Positions 1 to 7,693 of a stretch of DNA of 27,470 nt are shown piece after piece. Location: positions 1 through 27,470 of the forward strand of contig CAZWUK010000023.1 in assembly GCA_964636685.1 (NCBI GenBank). The letters are read 5' to 3'. The notes under the pieces are model-generated. The model had not been told where the DNA came from. It did not search any database and worked only from the letters and a program-made list of their open reading frames with translations. The translations under genes and the position numbers were made by a program. Numbering within the stretch: the first letter of the stretch is position 1; every line of letters begins with the position of its first letter. The stretch is from CAZWUK01 sp964636685. Its GTDB lineage: Bacteria > Bacillota > Clostridia > Christensenellales > CAG-138.

Positions 1-1548
1 GTCGATGACCACGGGCTCGCGCTTCATGATCTTGCCGCATTCGGGGCAGACGACCTCCACCTGATCGATGTAGGGCTTGTGCAATTCGAGATCCGCGGGG
101 ACGTTTTTGCCCATCTCCATGAGCTCTTTGCGGCTGCCGATCACATGCACGTGACCGCATTCGCACGTCCAGACCGGCAGCGGCGTGCCCCAGTAGCGTT
201 CGCGGGAGATGCCCCAGTCGATGACGTTCTCGAGGAAGTTGCCCATGCGGCCTTCCTTGATGGTCTCGGGCAGCCAGTTGACGCTGCGGTTGAAGGCGAT
301 GAGCTTGTCCTTGACGGCGGTCATCTTGATGAACCAGCTCTCACGGGCATAGTAGATCAGCGGCGTATCGCAGCGCCAGCAGAAGGGATAGCTGTGCTCA
401 AACGGCAGCGCGGCAAAGAGCTTGCCGGAGACCTTGAGCGCTTCGAGCACCGGCTTGTCGGCGTCCTTGACGAACAGCCCGTCAAACGGCGTGCCGCCGC
501 AAAGATGACCGGAGGGATTGACAAACTGTACAAACGGCAGATCCCATTCGCGACCCACGCGCGCGTCGTCTTCACCAAAGGCAGGCGCGATGTGTACAAC
601 GCCCGTGCCGTCGGTCAGCGTGACATAGCCGTCGGAAACAACGCGGTAGCCCTTTTTGTTCTTGAAGTTGACCGGCAGATCAAACAGCGGCTCATATTCG
701 AGCCCCTCGAGCGTGCTGCCGGGGAATTTTTCCAGCACCTCGGCGTCCTCGCCGAGCACCGTCCCAACAAGGCTCTCTGCCAGGATATAGGTATCGTCGC
801 CTTTTTTGACCTTGACGTAGTTCTCATTGGCATTGACGCACAGCGCAACGTTGGAGGGCAGCGTCCACGGCGTCGTCGTCCAGGCAAGGATCGCGACCGT
901 GGGATCGTTTTTCAAGAAGAACTTGGCGATGGCCGAGGTTTCCTTGACGTCCTTGTAGCCCTGCGCAACCTCATGAGAGGACAGCGCCGTGCCGCAGCGC
1001 GGGCAGTACGGGACTATCTTGTAGCCCTTGTAGAGAAGACCCTTTTCATAGATTTTTTTGAGCGCCCACCATTCGGACTCGATATAGTTGTCGTCATAGG
1101 TGACGTAGGGGTCTTTCATATCCGCCCAGAAACCCACGCGGTCGGACATATCCTCCCATTCGTGCTTATACTTCCAAACGGACTTTTTGCACTCCTTGAT
1201 AAAAGGCTCTACGCCGTAGGCTTCGATCTGCTCCTTGCCGTCAAGACCCAAAAGCTTTTCCACTTCCAGCTCGACGGGCAGACCGTGGGTATCCCAGCCG
1301 GCTTTTCGCAGCACGTCGTAGCCCTTCATGGTGCGATAGCGCGGGATGAGATCCTTGATGGAGCGCGTGAGCACATGGCCGATGTGCGGCTTGCCGTTTG
1401 CCGTCGGCGGGCCGTCAAAGAACGTGTAGGCGGGCTTACCCTTTTGCTGCTCGACGCTCTTTTCAAAGATGTGGTTTTCCTTCCAGAATTCGAGCACCTC
1501 TTTTTCGCGGGGCACGAAATTTAGATCCGTTGAAACCTTTTTGTACAT
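1..1548 (-). CDS. ileS: Isoleucyl-tRNA synthetase, type 2 (partial, C-terminus beyond the left edge)
   Basis: Charges tRNA-Ile with isoleucine in the cytoplasm (class I aminoacyl-tRNA synthetase). Reading leftwards from 1548 gives 516 uninterrupted residues. The class I signature appears near residue 50 as GPPTANGKPHIGH, followed by GWDTHGLPVE and the editing-domain stretch LAWTTTPWTLPSN. The form GPPTANGKPHIGH, rather than PPYANGxxHIGH, is typical of the eukaryote-like type 2 IleS found in many Clostridia and linked to reduced mupirocin sensitivity; that link is family knowledge and was not tested here. The start is fixed by GGAGGAAAG a few bases upstream of ATG. The gene follows the esterase by about 30 bases with no terminator between them, so both are probably read from the T-box leader at 2530-2813. 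About half of the usual length of roughly 1,040 residues is visible; the KMSKS loop is off the window. Confidence 0.97.
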   Translation of the reverse strand, partial: MYKKVSTDLNFVPREKEVLEFWKENHIFEKSVEQQKGKPAYTFFDGPPTANGKPHIGHVLTRSIKDLIPRYRTMKGYDVLRKAGWDTHGLPVELEVEKLLGLDGKEQIEAYGVEPFIKECKKSVWKYKHEWEDMSDRVGFWADMKDPYVTYDDNYIESEWWALKKIYEKGLLYKGYKIVPYCPRCGTALSSHEVAQGYKDVKETSAIAKFFLKNDPTVAILAWTTTPWTLPSNVALCVNANENYVKVKKGDDTYILAESLVGTVLGEDAEVLEKFPGSTLEGLEYEPLFDLPVNFKNKKGYRVVSDGYVTLTDGTGVVHIAPAFGEDDARVGREWDLPFVQFVNPSGHLCGGTPFDGLFVKDADKPVLEALKVSGKLFAALPFEHSYPFCWRCDTPLIYYARESWFIKMTAVKDKLIAFNRSVNWLPETIKEGRMGNFLENVIDWGISRERYWGTPLPVWTCECGHVHVIGSRKELMEMGKNVPADLELHKPYIDQVEVVCPECGKIMKREPVVID

Positions 1549-1578
1549 GTCTTTCCTCCGATGTTTCTTTTTAAATAG

Positions 1579-2379
1579 TTACATTGCCGGGTCAGCGTTC
1601 TGACCAAAGCAGTGGGTTATCCCCTTTTCCAGCATCTCTGCAAAAAACCGCCAGTTGTGCGCGCCGTCCCATTCCTCATAGGTAAAGTCATAGGGCAGGG
1701 AGCGGACGAGCTTTGCAAAATGACGATCCTGTTCCAGCAGATCGTCCGAAAGTCCGCACGCCATGTAGATCCTTGGCTTTTGCGGCGCGTCGGCTGCGGC
1801 TTTGATGAGCGCCGATACATCGCTTGCCGGATCGTAAGTAAATTTCTCGCCAAACATGGCGGCGACGTCCTTGGGCAGCTGCTTGCCAAACTGTTTTTCG
1901 CGCTCTTCCACGGAAATCGACCGGTGATAGGAGAGCGCTTTTTTGAGAAACAGCATCGCCGGTGCGCCGGCACAGCACATGCCAAAGGTCTCCGGGTGCA
2001 GAAGCGCACACTTGAGCGCGCCGTAGCCGCCCATGCTGACACCCATGACGGCGGCGTCCTCGCGACGCGTACTCACATGGAATACGGACGCAATATACTT
2101 TGGCAGCTCAGAGGCCACATAGGTAAAATAGCTGCCGCCGTATTTGAGATCGGTGTAAAAGCTCCGACCGACCTCGGGAAGCACAAACAGCACATCGGTG
2201 CGGTTCACAAGCTCCGGCAGGGTCGTGTAGTCGGCAAAATCACCGTTGTTGCCGCACAGCCCGTGCAGAAGATAACACACGCGATAACCGCTATCCTTTG
2301 GCGGCTTGTTGGGCGCGACGATCGTAACGGAGGTTTGCATCTCCAAAGCTTCTGAAAAAATCGTGCCGCGTAACAGCAT
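1579..2379 (-). CDS. Alpha/beta-hydrolase esterase (EstA / S-formylglutathione hydrolase-like family)
   Basis: A 266-residue cytoplasmic serine esterase; no signal peptide is visible. The oxyanion segment LLHGLCGN lies near residues 37-44, the nucleophile elbow GVSMGGYGAL puts the catalytic Ser at 115, an acidic residue follows in GLSDD (212-213), and the catalytic His is in DGAHNW (241). The segment DLKYGGSYFTYVASELP resembles tributyrin and acetyl esterases of the esterase D group (COG0627). The natural substrate is unknown; short-chain acyl esters or O-acetylated sugars are typical of relatives. The start is supported by AAAGGAG seven bases before ATG. It lies between the isoleucine T-box and ileS, so it should be co-regulated with isoleucine-tRNA charging, which is an unexpected place for an esterase. 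Confidence 0.9.
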   Translation of the reverse strand: MLLRGTIFSEALEMQTSVTIVAPNKPPKDSGYRVCYLLHGLCGNNGDFADYTTLPELVNRTDVLFVLPEVGRSFYTDLKYGGSYFTYVASELPKYIASVFHVSTRREDAAVMGVSMGGYGALKCALLHPETFGMCCAGAPAMLFLKKALSYHRSISVEEREKQFGKQLPKDVAAMFGEKFTYDPASDVSALIKAAADAPQKPRIYMACGLSDDLLEQDRHFAKLVRSLPYDFTYEEWDGAHNWRFFAEMLEKGITHCFGQNADPAM

Positions 2380-2413
2380 GTGGGACTCCTTTCCGATCGG
2401 TAAAATCTGATGT

Positions 2414-2535
2414 CAGGCGAATAAACTTGGTTCGTGCGCGCAGTCTTGTCGTCGCATCGCTTTCTTTCTCTTACTAAGCAGCAGGCGAATAAACTTGGTG
2501 CGTGCGCGCAGTCTTGTCGCCACATCGCTTTCTTT
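2414..2535. repeat. Two tandem copies of a 54-bp direct repeat, 68-bp period
   Basis: Copy 1 spans 2414-2467 and copy 2 spans 2482-2535. They match at 51 of 54 positions by eye (three substitutions). Both begin CAGGCGAATAAACTTGGT and contain GCGCGCAGTCTTGTCG. They sit in the transcribed leader between the T-box terminator and the esterase start. No ORF with a plausible ribosome binding site spans them. Confidence 0.9.
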
Positions 2536-2813
2536 TGTTTTCCTTTTCTTTCTCGTGAAAGAAAAGGAAAAGCCATTCGTCTGATTGGGACGAATGGCTC
2601 GTGGTACCACCCAAATTTCGATGCGCGTATGCAAAACAACGGCATCCTCAAACCCCTTAACGCGGGAAACGGCGCGGCTTACGTTGCTGCATCAAGCAGG
2701 TTCGGCGTTGCAGCTGGCGGGGGATACTCTGCCGGAAGAAAACACCGCCTTGCACCACACGCGGCTCGCTTGATTTTCCCGATCGACAGAACCTGTCCCG
2801 TTCCTTGCTGTTG
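2530..2813 (-). promoter_or_regulatory. T-box riboswitch, probable isoleucine specifier
   Basis: The minus-strand RNA carries the T-box core GGGTGGTACCACG (2600-2613), followed by the CGTCCC half of the antiterminator. The competing terminator hairpin is GCCATTCGT/ACGAATGGC (2572-2598), then a T-rich tract. Upstream, the Stem I region contains the usual GAGCC...GTGGTGCAAGGCGG type arrangement. In the putative specifier loop the triplet ATC (complement of 2723-2725) sits in the context GAGT-ATC-CCCC, which fits isoleucine and agrees with ileS downstream. GTA or TAT in an adjacent register cannot be excluded by eye. Uncharged tRNA-Ile would stabilise the antiterminator and let transcription continue into the esterase and ileS. 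Confidence 0.88.
2538..2571 (-). repeat. Perfect 15-bp inverted repeat overlapping the T-box terminator U-tract
   Basis: Arms 2538-2552 and 2557-2571 are perfectly complementary around a 4-base loop. One arm is all pyrimidine and the other all purine. On the minus strand the pyrimidine arm is also the T-rich tract that follows the T-box terminator stem, so the U-tract can itself pair with the next 15 bases of RNA. Confidence 0.8.
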
Positions 2814-2820
2814 AACCTTT

Positions 2821-2849
2821 ATTATATCCGCTTTTTCCGGCTTTGTAAA
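2821..2849 (-). promoter_or_regulatory. Sigma-A type promoter of the T-box / esterase / ileS transcript
   Basis: On the minus strand, TTTACA (2844-2849) is followed by a 17-base spacer and TATAAT (2821-2826). The predicted start of transcription is near 2813, just before the T-box Stem I. Confidence 0.8.
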
Positions 2850-2876
2850 CGGGGTCGATCGGAAAAACCGGCTTTT

Positions 2877-4064
2877 TCAGCGGGAAAACATGATCTTCTC
2901 GCTGTTGAACATCCGCGTGAGGATGTAGATAAGACCTACCGTATACAAAAGATTCGCGCCCACGGTGATGAGCACATACACCGGACGGCAGGTGAAGGCG
3001 AGAATGCCGCTCATGCACTGGACGCTGTTGTAGAGCGGGATCAGGTAGACGTACAGCTCCGTCGAAGCGCCGTTGCCAAACATCGAGCTGATGCCGATGA
3101 ACATGACGACGATCATCAGCGGCATAATGGCGCTCGAGGCTTCCTTGACGCTCTTGGCCATGGCGGAGATGATGGAGATCATCGACACGATAATCAGCAC
3201 GGAGGAGAGCACGATGCCGAGCAGCATGACATAGTCCGCAGAGGTGTAGACCGAAGCGTCCATCGCGCCGGTCGCGCCGCCCATCAGCTTGGGCAGCGAG
3301 AGCATGGTGCCGAGGAAGCTGGAAATGCCGGATAACAGCGCGATCACGCTAAGGCTGACGATCTTGCCGATGGCAAGCTCGCTGCGCTTGAGCGGCGTAA
3401 CGAGAAGCGTGGCGATGGTGCCGCGTTCTTTTTCGCCCGCGATGGATTCCGGCGCAACGGCCATGCAGCCGGAGAACAGGAAGATCATCATCAGCATGGG
3501 CACCATGGAGGAAAAGACCATGCCCGCCACATCCTTTTTGCTCGCCAAATCGTAGGTTTCCGCGCCGGCGTTGACGTCGAACTTGTTGGAAAGCGACGTT
3601 TCAAACCCGTTCAGTACGGCAAGCAGCGACTGGTAGGCGGCGCTGGATTCCGTGTCGGCGGAATTGTAGTAGACGGCCACGTTCGGCGCGGCGCCGGTCG
3701 CGCTTGCGGCGTCGTAGACGGTCATGTCCGCAAAAAAGTTTTCCGGAAAAATGACGGCAAGCTCCGTTTCCTTGGCGGCGACGGCGTTCTTTTGCGCGTC
3801 AAGCGCAAGATCCTCCGGCACGGTCACGGTCAAGACAGCCTCCAGCGAGGGCGCAAGCTCGTCCGGGAGATTTGTGACGTACGCGCTGGGCCGATAGTCT
3901 TCATCCGGCATAAACTGCTTCACGATGGCGTCGCCCATGAACGAATACATGACATAGATCATAAGACCCGGCAGCAGCAGCGTTGTCACCGCCATTTTGC
4001 GGTCGCCGAAGAAGCGGGAAAACTCCTTCTTCATGATGGTGAGAATATTGTTTTTCTGCTTCAT
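2877..4064 (-). CDS. natB: ABC-2 type transporter permease, NatB-like
   Basis: A 395-residue membrane protein and the partner of the ATPase encoded just upstream. The short cytoplasmic N-terminus MKQKNNILTIMKKEFSRFF leads into one transmembrane segment (about residues 24-44). A large extracytoplasmic domain follows (about 45-185), then several hydrophobic segments from about 190 to the end. The stretch PESIAGEKERGTIATLLVTPLKRSELAIGK before the second membrane block is characteristic of ABC-2 permeases of the NatB/YhaP type, associated with Na+ or drug efflux. The start codon overlaps the ATPase stop as ATGA (4061-4064), so the two are translationally coupled. The substrate cannot be read from sequence. 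The name natB is by family resemblance only. Confidence 0.88.
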   Translation of the reverse strand: MKQKNNILTIMKKEFSRFFGDRKMAVTTLLLPGLMIYVMYSFMGDAIVKQFMPDEDYRPSAYVTNLPDELAPSLEAVLTVTVPEDLALDAQKNAVAAKETELAVIFPENFFADMTVYDAASATGAAPNVAVYYNSADTESSAAYQSLLAVLNGFETSLSNKFDVNAGAETYDLASKKDVAGMVFSSMVPMLMMIFLFSGCMAVAPESIAGEKERGTIATLLVTPLKRSELAIGKIVSLSVIALLSGISSFLGTMLSLPKLMGGATGAMDASVYTSADYVMLLGIVLSSVLIIVSMISIISAMAKSVKEASSAIMPLMIVVMFIGISSMFGNGASTELYVYLIPLYNSVQCMSGILAFTCRPVYVLITVGANLLYTVGLIYILTRMFNSEKIMFSR

Positions 4065-4837
4065 TTTGCGTCACCCGCCACTTCCTCGTAGAGCGCGAAG
4101 AAACGATCCTCCAGCGACTGCCCCGCCATGACGGCTTCCTTGGCGTCGCACAGCACCATTTTTCCGTCGATGATGATGCCGATACGGTCGCAGATCTTCT
4201 CGGCCAGACTGAAAATGTGCGTGGAAACAAGAATGCTCTTGCCCTGCTCCTTGAGCGTCATGAGAAAATCCGTCACAACGCGGGCGGTGATGACGTCCAG
4301 TCCGTTGGTGGGCTCGTCGAATATGATGATCTCCGGATCGTGTACGATGGAGACGGCGAGCGACACCTTCTGCTTCATGCCGGTGGAGAGGTTTGCGACC
4401 TTGACCTCGGCAAACTCCGAGATGCCAAAGGTGGAAAAGAGCGCGGCCTTGCGTGCCTCGCGCACATCCTGCGGCACGCCGTGCAGCTCGGAGAAGAAAT
4501 CGAACAGATAGTTGGGCGTAAAGAACTCCTCAAGCTTCAGTTCGCTTGTGAGAAAGCCGATGCGTTCGCGCACGGCGGAAGGCTCGCGCACGACGCTCTT
4601 GCCGTCAACGATCGCGTCGCCGCTGTCGGGACGAATGAGCGTTGCAAGAATGCGGAGCGTGGTGGTCTTGCCGGCGCCGTTGGGCCCCAGCAGGCCAAAG
4701 ACTTCGCCGCGGTAGGCGGTAAAGGAAAGATTGTCTACGGCGATGCGTTTTTTCTGGTTTGTATGCTCAAGCTTCTGCTGCTTTTTGGACAGCTGGAAGG
4801 TCTTGGACAGACCGTTTGCAATGAGTATTTCTTCCAT
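4061..4837 (-). CDS. natA: ABC transporter ATP-binding protein, NatA-like
   Basis: A 258-residue ATPase that powers the adjoining permease at the inner face of the membrane. Walker A is GPNGAGKT (51-58), the signature is LSTGMKQK (150-157), Walker B is IIIFDEPTNGLD (170-181) and the switch histidine is in STH (207). The start was set at 4837 because GGAAGGGG stands at proper distance before ATG; an in-frame ATG 14 codons earlier lacks a ribosome binding site and lies in the promoter region. A basic insert between the first strand and the core (about residues 17-31, rich in K and Q) occurs in NatA-type proteins. It forms a two-gene operon with the permease. Confidence 0.93.
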   Translation of the reverse strand: MEEILIANGLSKTFQLSKKQQKLEHTNQKKRIAVDNLSFTAYRGEVFGLLGPNGAGKTTTLRILATLIRPDSGDAIVDGKSVVREPSAVRERIGFLTSELKLEEFFTPNYLFDFFSELHGVPQDVREARKAALFSTFGISEFAEVKVANLSTGMKQKVSLAVSIVHDPEIIIFDEPTNGLDVITARVVTDFLMTLKEQGKSILVSTHIFSLAEKICDRIGIIIDGKMVLCDAKEAVMAGQSLEDRFFALYEEVAGDAK

Positions 4838-4877
4838 ATAGTTCCCCTTCCAAAATTGCTGTATCGACAGCGACAAC

Positions 4878-4906
4878 ATTTTACCATATGTGACATGAAA
4901 TGAAAA
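4878..4906 (-). promoter_or_regulatory. Promoter of the ABC exporter operon
   Basis: On the minus strand, TTTTCA (4901-4906), a 17-base spacer ending in TGG, and TAAAAT (4878-4883). The weak -35 is offset by the extended -10. It overlaps the T-tract of the terminator of the upstream regulator gene. Confidence 0.6.
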
Positions 4907-4945
4907 GCGCGCGCCCGCCGGCAGGGCAAACCGGCAGACGCGCGC
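4903..4945 (-). terminator. Rho-independent terminator of the HTH regulator gene
   Basis: On the minus strand a GC-rich hairpin (4907-4945, outer stem GCGCGCG/CGCGCGC and inner stem GCCGG/CCGGC) is followed by TTTT (4903-4906). It lies 23 bases after the regulator stop codon. Confidence 0.8.
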
Positions 4946-4968
4946 CTTGTGAGAGCCTGAACGCGGAT

Positions 4969-5415
4969 TTAGGGCAAAAGCTTTTGTGCCTCGGAAGGGC
5001 GAAGCGCGCCGGTTTCCACGGCGCAGAGCAGTACGATGTGGCAGACGTCATCGATCCAGCTGTACAGGGTCGATTGTGCGACGTTGTAGTCCTGTGAAAG
5101 CCGGATCAATCGCGCTGCCGGACTTTGACTGCGGTTGATCGGCGTTTCCAGACCGAAATAGCGCACCATAAAGCGCGCCTTGTCGTGATGTGATTTTCCC
5201 ATGAGCCGCACGGCGTTCCGAATGGCGAGATTCCACTGGCGCATGGCGCGTACCTGCTGCGGCGTAGGCGGCGGGATCATCCGGCCGGTAACGCGGGAGA
5301 TCTGCGCGCCGTCGTCGCCCGCATCCAGCGCCTTGAGCAGCGTGTTTTCCTGCCGGTAAGCATTCAGGCGTTCCCGCGCAAGCTGCTTGAGAGATTGCAT
5401 TGCATTTACAGACAT
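4969..5415 (-). CDS. Phage-type late-gene regulator-like protein with sigma-region-4-like HTH, under a LexA box
   Basis: A 148-residue soluble protein. The N-terminal half is helical and charged. Residues about 77-128 read KARFMVRYFG, an insert, then RLSQDYNVAQSTLYSWIDDV, a helix-turn-helix resembling sigma region 4 and the ArpU/RinA-like phage late transcription activators. That resemblance is by eye, so the family is tentative. The start at 5415 is chosen for AAGGAGGAA directly upstream; the open frame extends further 5' but runs through the promoter and LexA box. The gene is monocistronic, with its own promoter and terminator, among host genes. Its type matches the phage head cassette at 13698-21891, which has no regulator of its own. 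Control of the cassette by this protein is inference. It could also act on the divergent DUF2156 gene or elsewhere. Confidence 0.75.
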   Translation of the reverse strand: MSVNAMQSLKQLARERLNAYRQENTLLKALDAGDDGAQISRVTGRMIPPPTPQQVRAMRQWNLAIRNAVRLMGKSHHDKARFMVRYFGLETPINRSQSPAARLIRLSQDYNVAQSTLYSWIDDVCHIVLLCAVETGALRPSEAQKLLP

Positions 5416-5435
5416 AAATTCCTCCTTGTTGCATA

Positions 5436-5449
5436 CGAACGTTTGTTCG
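5436..5449 (-). promoter_or_regulatory. LexA (SOS) operator
   Basis: The minus strand reads CGAACAAACGTTCG, an exact match to the Gram-positive LexA/DinR consensus CGAAC-RNRY-GTTCG (established for Bacillus subtilis). It starts five bases downstream of the -10 box at 5455-5460 and covers the expected transcription start, a position where bound LexA would block the promoter. The site is 21 bases upstream of the regulator's ATG. Confidence 0.88.
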
Positions 5450-5454
5450 AATAA

Positions 5455-5465
5455 AGTATACCACA
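5455..5465 (-). promoter_or_regulatory. Extended -10 promoter of the HTH regulator gene
   Basis: On the minus strand, TGTGG is followed by TATACT (5455-5460), an extended -10 with a TG motif. No good -35 is visible 17 bases upstream. Transcription should start inside the LexA box. Confidence 0.6.
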
Positions 5466-5570
5466 CCTTGATTTGCATTGCGAGTGGAAATCCGCTTCTT
5501 TTTCGGAGAAAAGAATGTGCCATTTTGGATGAGAAAACGTTCAAACAGCCAAAATGCGACCGGTCGAGGA

Positions 5571-5599
5571 TTGCATTGCAAAACAAAAAATGGTATGCT
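5571..5599 (+). promoter_or_regulatory. Promoter of the DUF2156 gene
   Basis: TTGCAT (5571-5576), a 17-base spacer and TATGCT (5594-5599) preceded by TGG (extended -10). The transcription start would be near 5606, leaving a 20-base leader that contains GGGAG before the ATG at 5626. Confidence 0.65.
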
Positions 5600-5625
5600 T
5601 TCCGTGCCGAAGCGGGAGACGGCGG

Positions 5626-6570
5626 ATGCGTTTTCCAATGATAGAACGGCATGGAGCAAAAGAAAAGATATCGATGATTTCGTTTTTACCGATTACGCTG
5701 GAAAATGCAACGACGCTGCTGCCTTACCTGAATGCCCAAACGTACAAAACCTGTGACTATTCGCTGGGCGCTATCTACCAGTGGCGCGCCTACTTTCAAT
5801 CCTCCTTCGCGATTGTGGAGGGGATGCTCGTGCTGTTTGGCTGCTATCCCATGGAGGGCTGCGGCTATCTGTACCCCGTTGGCGGCGGCGACTTAAACAA
5901 AGCGCTCGATGCGATCGAACAGGACGCCGTGGAGCGGGACGTCACGCTGCGCTTTTGCGCCGTGCCGGACGATGGACTGACGCAGCTCAAGGCGCGCTTT
6001 GGCGATCGGGTGGAGATTGAGGAGCGCCGCGACTGGGCGGACTATCTCTATGAGGCGCAGAGCCTCGTCACATTTGCGGGAAAAAAGCTGCACGGGCAAA
6101 GAAATCACCTGAACCGCTTCAAAAAAGAGTATCCTTCCTATCGATATGTACCTGTTACCGCCGAAACGCTGGAGATCGCGGTAGCGTTCCTGGACGGATA
6201 TGAAAAGCACACGTCCATGGACAAGCCGATCGAAAAGGAAGAGATGCTGCGCGCAAAGGAGCTGCTGCGGGATTGCCTCATGTTTTCGCTGCCGGCGGGG
6301 TATGTGGAGGTTGACGGCACGGTGGTCGCGCTGGCGGTGGGCGAAATCGTGGCCGATACGCTGTACGTGCATGTGGAAAAGGCACGGCTCGATTACGCAG
6401 GCGCGTATCAGGCGATTGTGTCCGAATACGCGAAAAATACGCTGCATGAGGATACGCTGTTTATCAACCGCGAGGACGATTCCGGCGAGGAGGGACTTCG
6501 CACCTCGAAGCTTGCCTATCAGCCGCTCGCACTGTTGAACAAGTATTTTGTGACGGTCAAGCGCGCATAA
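5626..6570 (+). CDS. DUF2156 (phosphatidylglycerol lysyltransferase C-terminal-like) protein
   Basis: A 314-residue soluble protein of the DUF2156 group, which has two GNAT-like acyltransferase folds and is related to the aminoacyl-transferring domain of MprF. Recognisable parts are the N-terminal LPITLENATTLLPYL...TCDYSLGAIYQW, the centre LHGQRNHLNRFKKEYPSYRY, and the C-terminal TLFINREDDSGEEGLRTSKLAYQPLALLNKYFV typical of the family. No membrane domain is present, so it is the stand-alone form; substrate and acceptor are unknown. The start is uncertain. ATG 5626 has GGGAG eight bases upstream and suits the predicted promoter. ATG 5674 (MISFLPITLEN) fits the usual family N-terminus better but has no close ribosome binding site. 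The next gene follows after 38 bases, probably in the same transcript. Confidence 0.85.
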   Translation: MRFPMIERHGAKEKISMISFLPITLENATTLLPYLNAQTYKTCDYSLGAIYQWRAYFQSSFAIVEGMLVLFGCYPMEGCGYLYPVGGGDLNKALDAIEQDAVERDVTLRFCAVPDDGLTQLKARFGDRVEIEERRDWADYLYEAQSLVTFAGKKLHGQRNHLNRFKKEYPSYRYVPVTAETLEIAVAFLDGYEKHTSMDKPIEKEEMLRAKELLRDCLMFSLPAGYVEVDGTVVALAVGEIVADTLYVHVEKARLDYAGAYQAIVSEYAKNTLHEDTLFINREDDSGEEGLRTSKLAYQPLALLNKYFVTVKRA

Positions 6571-6608
6571 GGCGCACTGCCGTACGTTGATAAAATGGGG
6601 GAAAAAAC

Positions 6609-7589
6609 ATGAGAAAAGCAAGGGATTTTCGGCTGTCCGCAAGGACGGCGCTCTCCGGGAATTACTGGTGGGCAGTGCTTGCTTCGCTTGTTGCGGGCGT
6701 ACTGGGCGCGGGAATGAGCGGCGGCATTCCATCGGTTTCCTTCAACTTCAGTCAGGCGGATTTGCATGGGCTGCTAAACGGCTTCCAGGTGAACAACTGG
6801 CAGGAGCTGCAATATGCGATACAGCGCGTTGTGGAATCCCCGCTGTTTCGTGTGGGGATGGTTGCGGCGCTGGGACTTTCCGGCATCGTGGGCGTCTATT
6901 CGCTGGCAAAGCTCATTGTCGGCGGCGCGGTGGAGCTGGGCTACGATCTGTATAACATTCGTCTGTTTACCGGCGAAGCGCATCCGTTTTCGACGCTGTT
7001 TGAACGGTTCTCCGTGTTTGGACGCGCGCTGGGGCTTCGGCTTTTGACGCTCTTATTTGTGGTGCTCTGGTCGCTGCCCTCCCTTGTCGGGCTGGGCGTC
7101 ATGGTCGCCGGCGGCGTCGTGTGCGCAATCGGCGGCGTCGGAGCCTCCGCAGGAACTACGTGGGTAGGCGTTGCAGTCATGATTTTGGGCGCGGCGTCCT
7201 ATCTTGGCCTGCTGGCGCTGCCGATCGTAGCGTCGTATCGCTATACGCTTGCACCGTATCTGATGACCGAAAACACAAATCTTGGCTGCCTGGATGCGAT
7301 CAACAATTCCAAGCAGATGATGCGCGGCAACAAGGGGCGTCTGTTCTGCCTGAATTTCTCCTTCATCGGCTGGTATATTTTGGCGGCCTTTACCGCGGGG
7401 ATCGGCGCGATTTTCCTGGTACCCTACGTCAAGGCGGCGCAGACCTCCTTCTATCTGGATGTAACGGGCAGATTGAACCCCACTGGGGGAAAGCAATACT
7501 ATTATCAGCAATATTCCTATCAGAACCAATCCGCTGACCCGACGGGCAGCGAAACGCAGCCACAGACGAACGACCCGGAACAGATCTGA
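6609..7589 (+). CDS. DUF975 family integral membrane protein
   Basis: A 326-residue membrane protein. It begins MRKARDFRLSARTALSGNYWWAVLASLVAG, the conserved N-terminus of DUF975 proteins (a short amphipathic region followed by the first membrane helix). Further hydrophobic segments lie at about residues 77-105, 138-165, 170-205 and 240-270. A Q/N/Y-rich cytoplasmic-type tail (about residues 290-326) ends the protein. The motif YTLAPYLMTENTNLGCLDAINNSKQMMRGNKGRLFCL is the family's conserved cytoplasmic segment, related to glycerophosphodiester phosphodiesterase membrane domains. The role is unknown. The start has GGGGG seven bases before ATG. A clear terminator follows. Confidence 0.87.
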   Translation: MRKARDFRLSARTALSGNYWWAVLASLVAGVLGAGMSGGIPSVSFNFSQADLHGLLNGFQVNNWQELQYAIQRVVESPLFRVGMVAALGLSGIVGVYSLAKLIVGGAVELGYDLYNIRLFTGEAHPFSTLFERFSVFGRALGLRLLTLLFVVLWSLPSLVGLGVMVAGGVVCAIGGVGASAGTTWVGVAVMILGAASYLGLLALPIVASYRYTLAPYLMTENTNLGCLDAINNSKQMMRGNKGRLFCLNFSFIGWYILAAFTAGIGAIFLVPYVKAAQTSFYLDVTGRLNPTGGKQYYYQQYSYQNQSADPTGSETQPQTNDPEQI

Positions 7590-7606
7590 ACAAGAGAATT
7601 ATGCTG

Positions 7607-7641
7607 GCGTCCCGTATTGTTACATGCGGGACGCTTTTTTT
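7607..7641 (+). terminator. Rho-independent terminator after the DUF975 gene
   Basis: The stem GCGTCCCG/CGGGACGC around a short loop (7607-7634) is followed by a run of T to 7641. Confidence 0.88.
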
Positions 7642-7693
7642 ATTATGAATACGGTAAAAAGCAAGAATTTGAGCAGAAAAAGCAATTTTCTGT

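Noticed and set aside
79..1524. Long plus-strand open frame of 481 codons
   Set aside because: Antisense to ileS, which shows clear synthetase motifs; the plus-strand product has no domain and no ribosome binding site.
2414..2535. Possible CRISPR array at the tandem repeats
   Set aside because: Only two copies, 54-base units separated by 14 bases, with no spacer-like variation and no cas genes.
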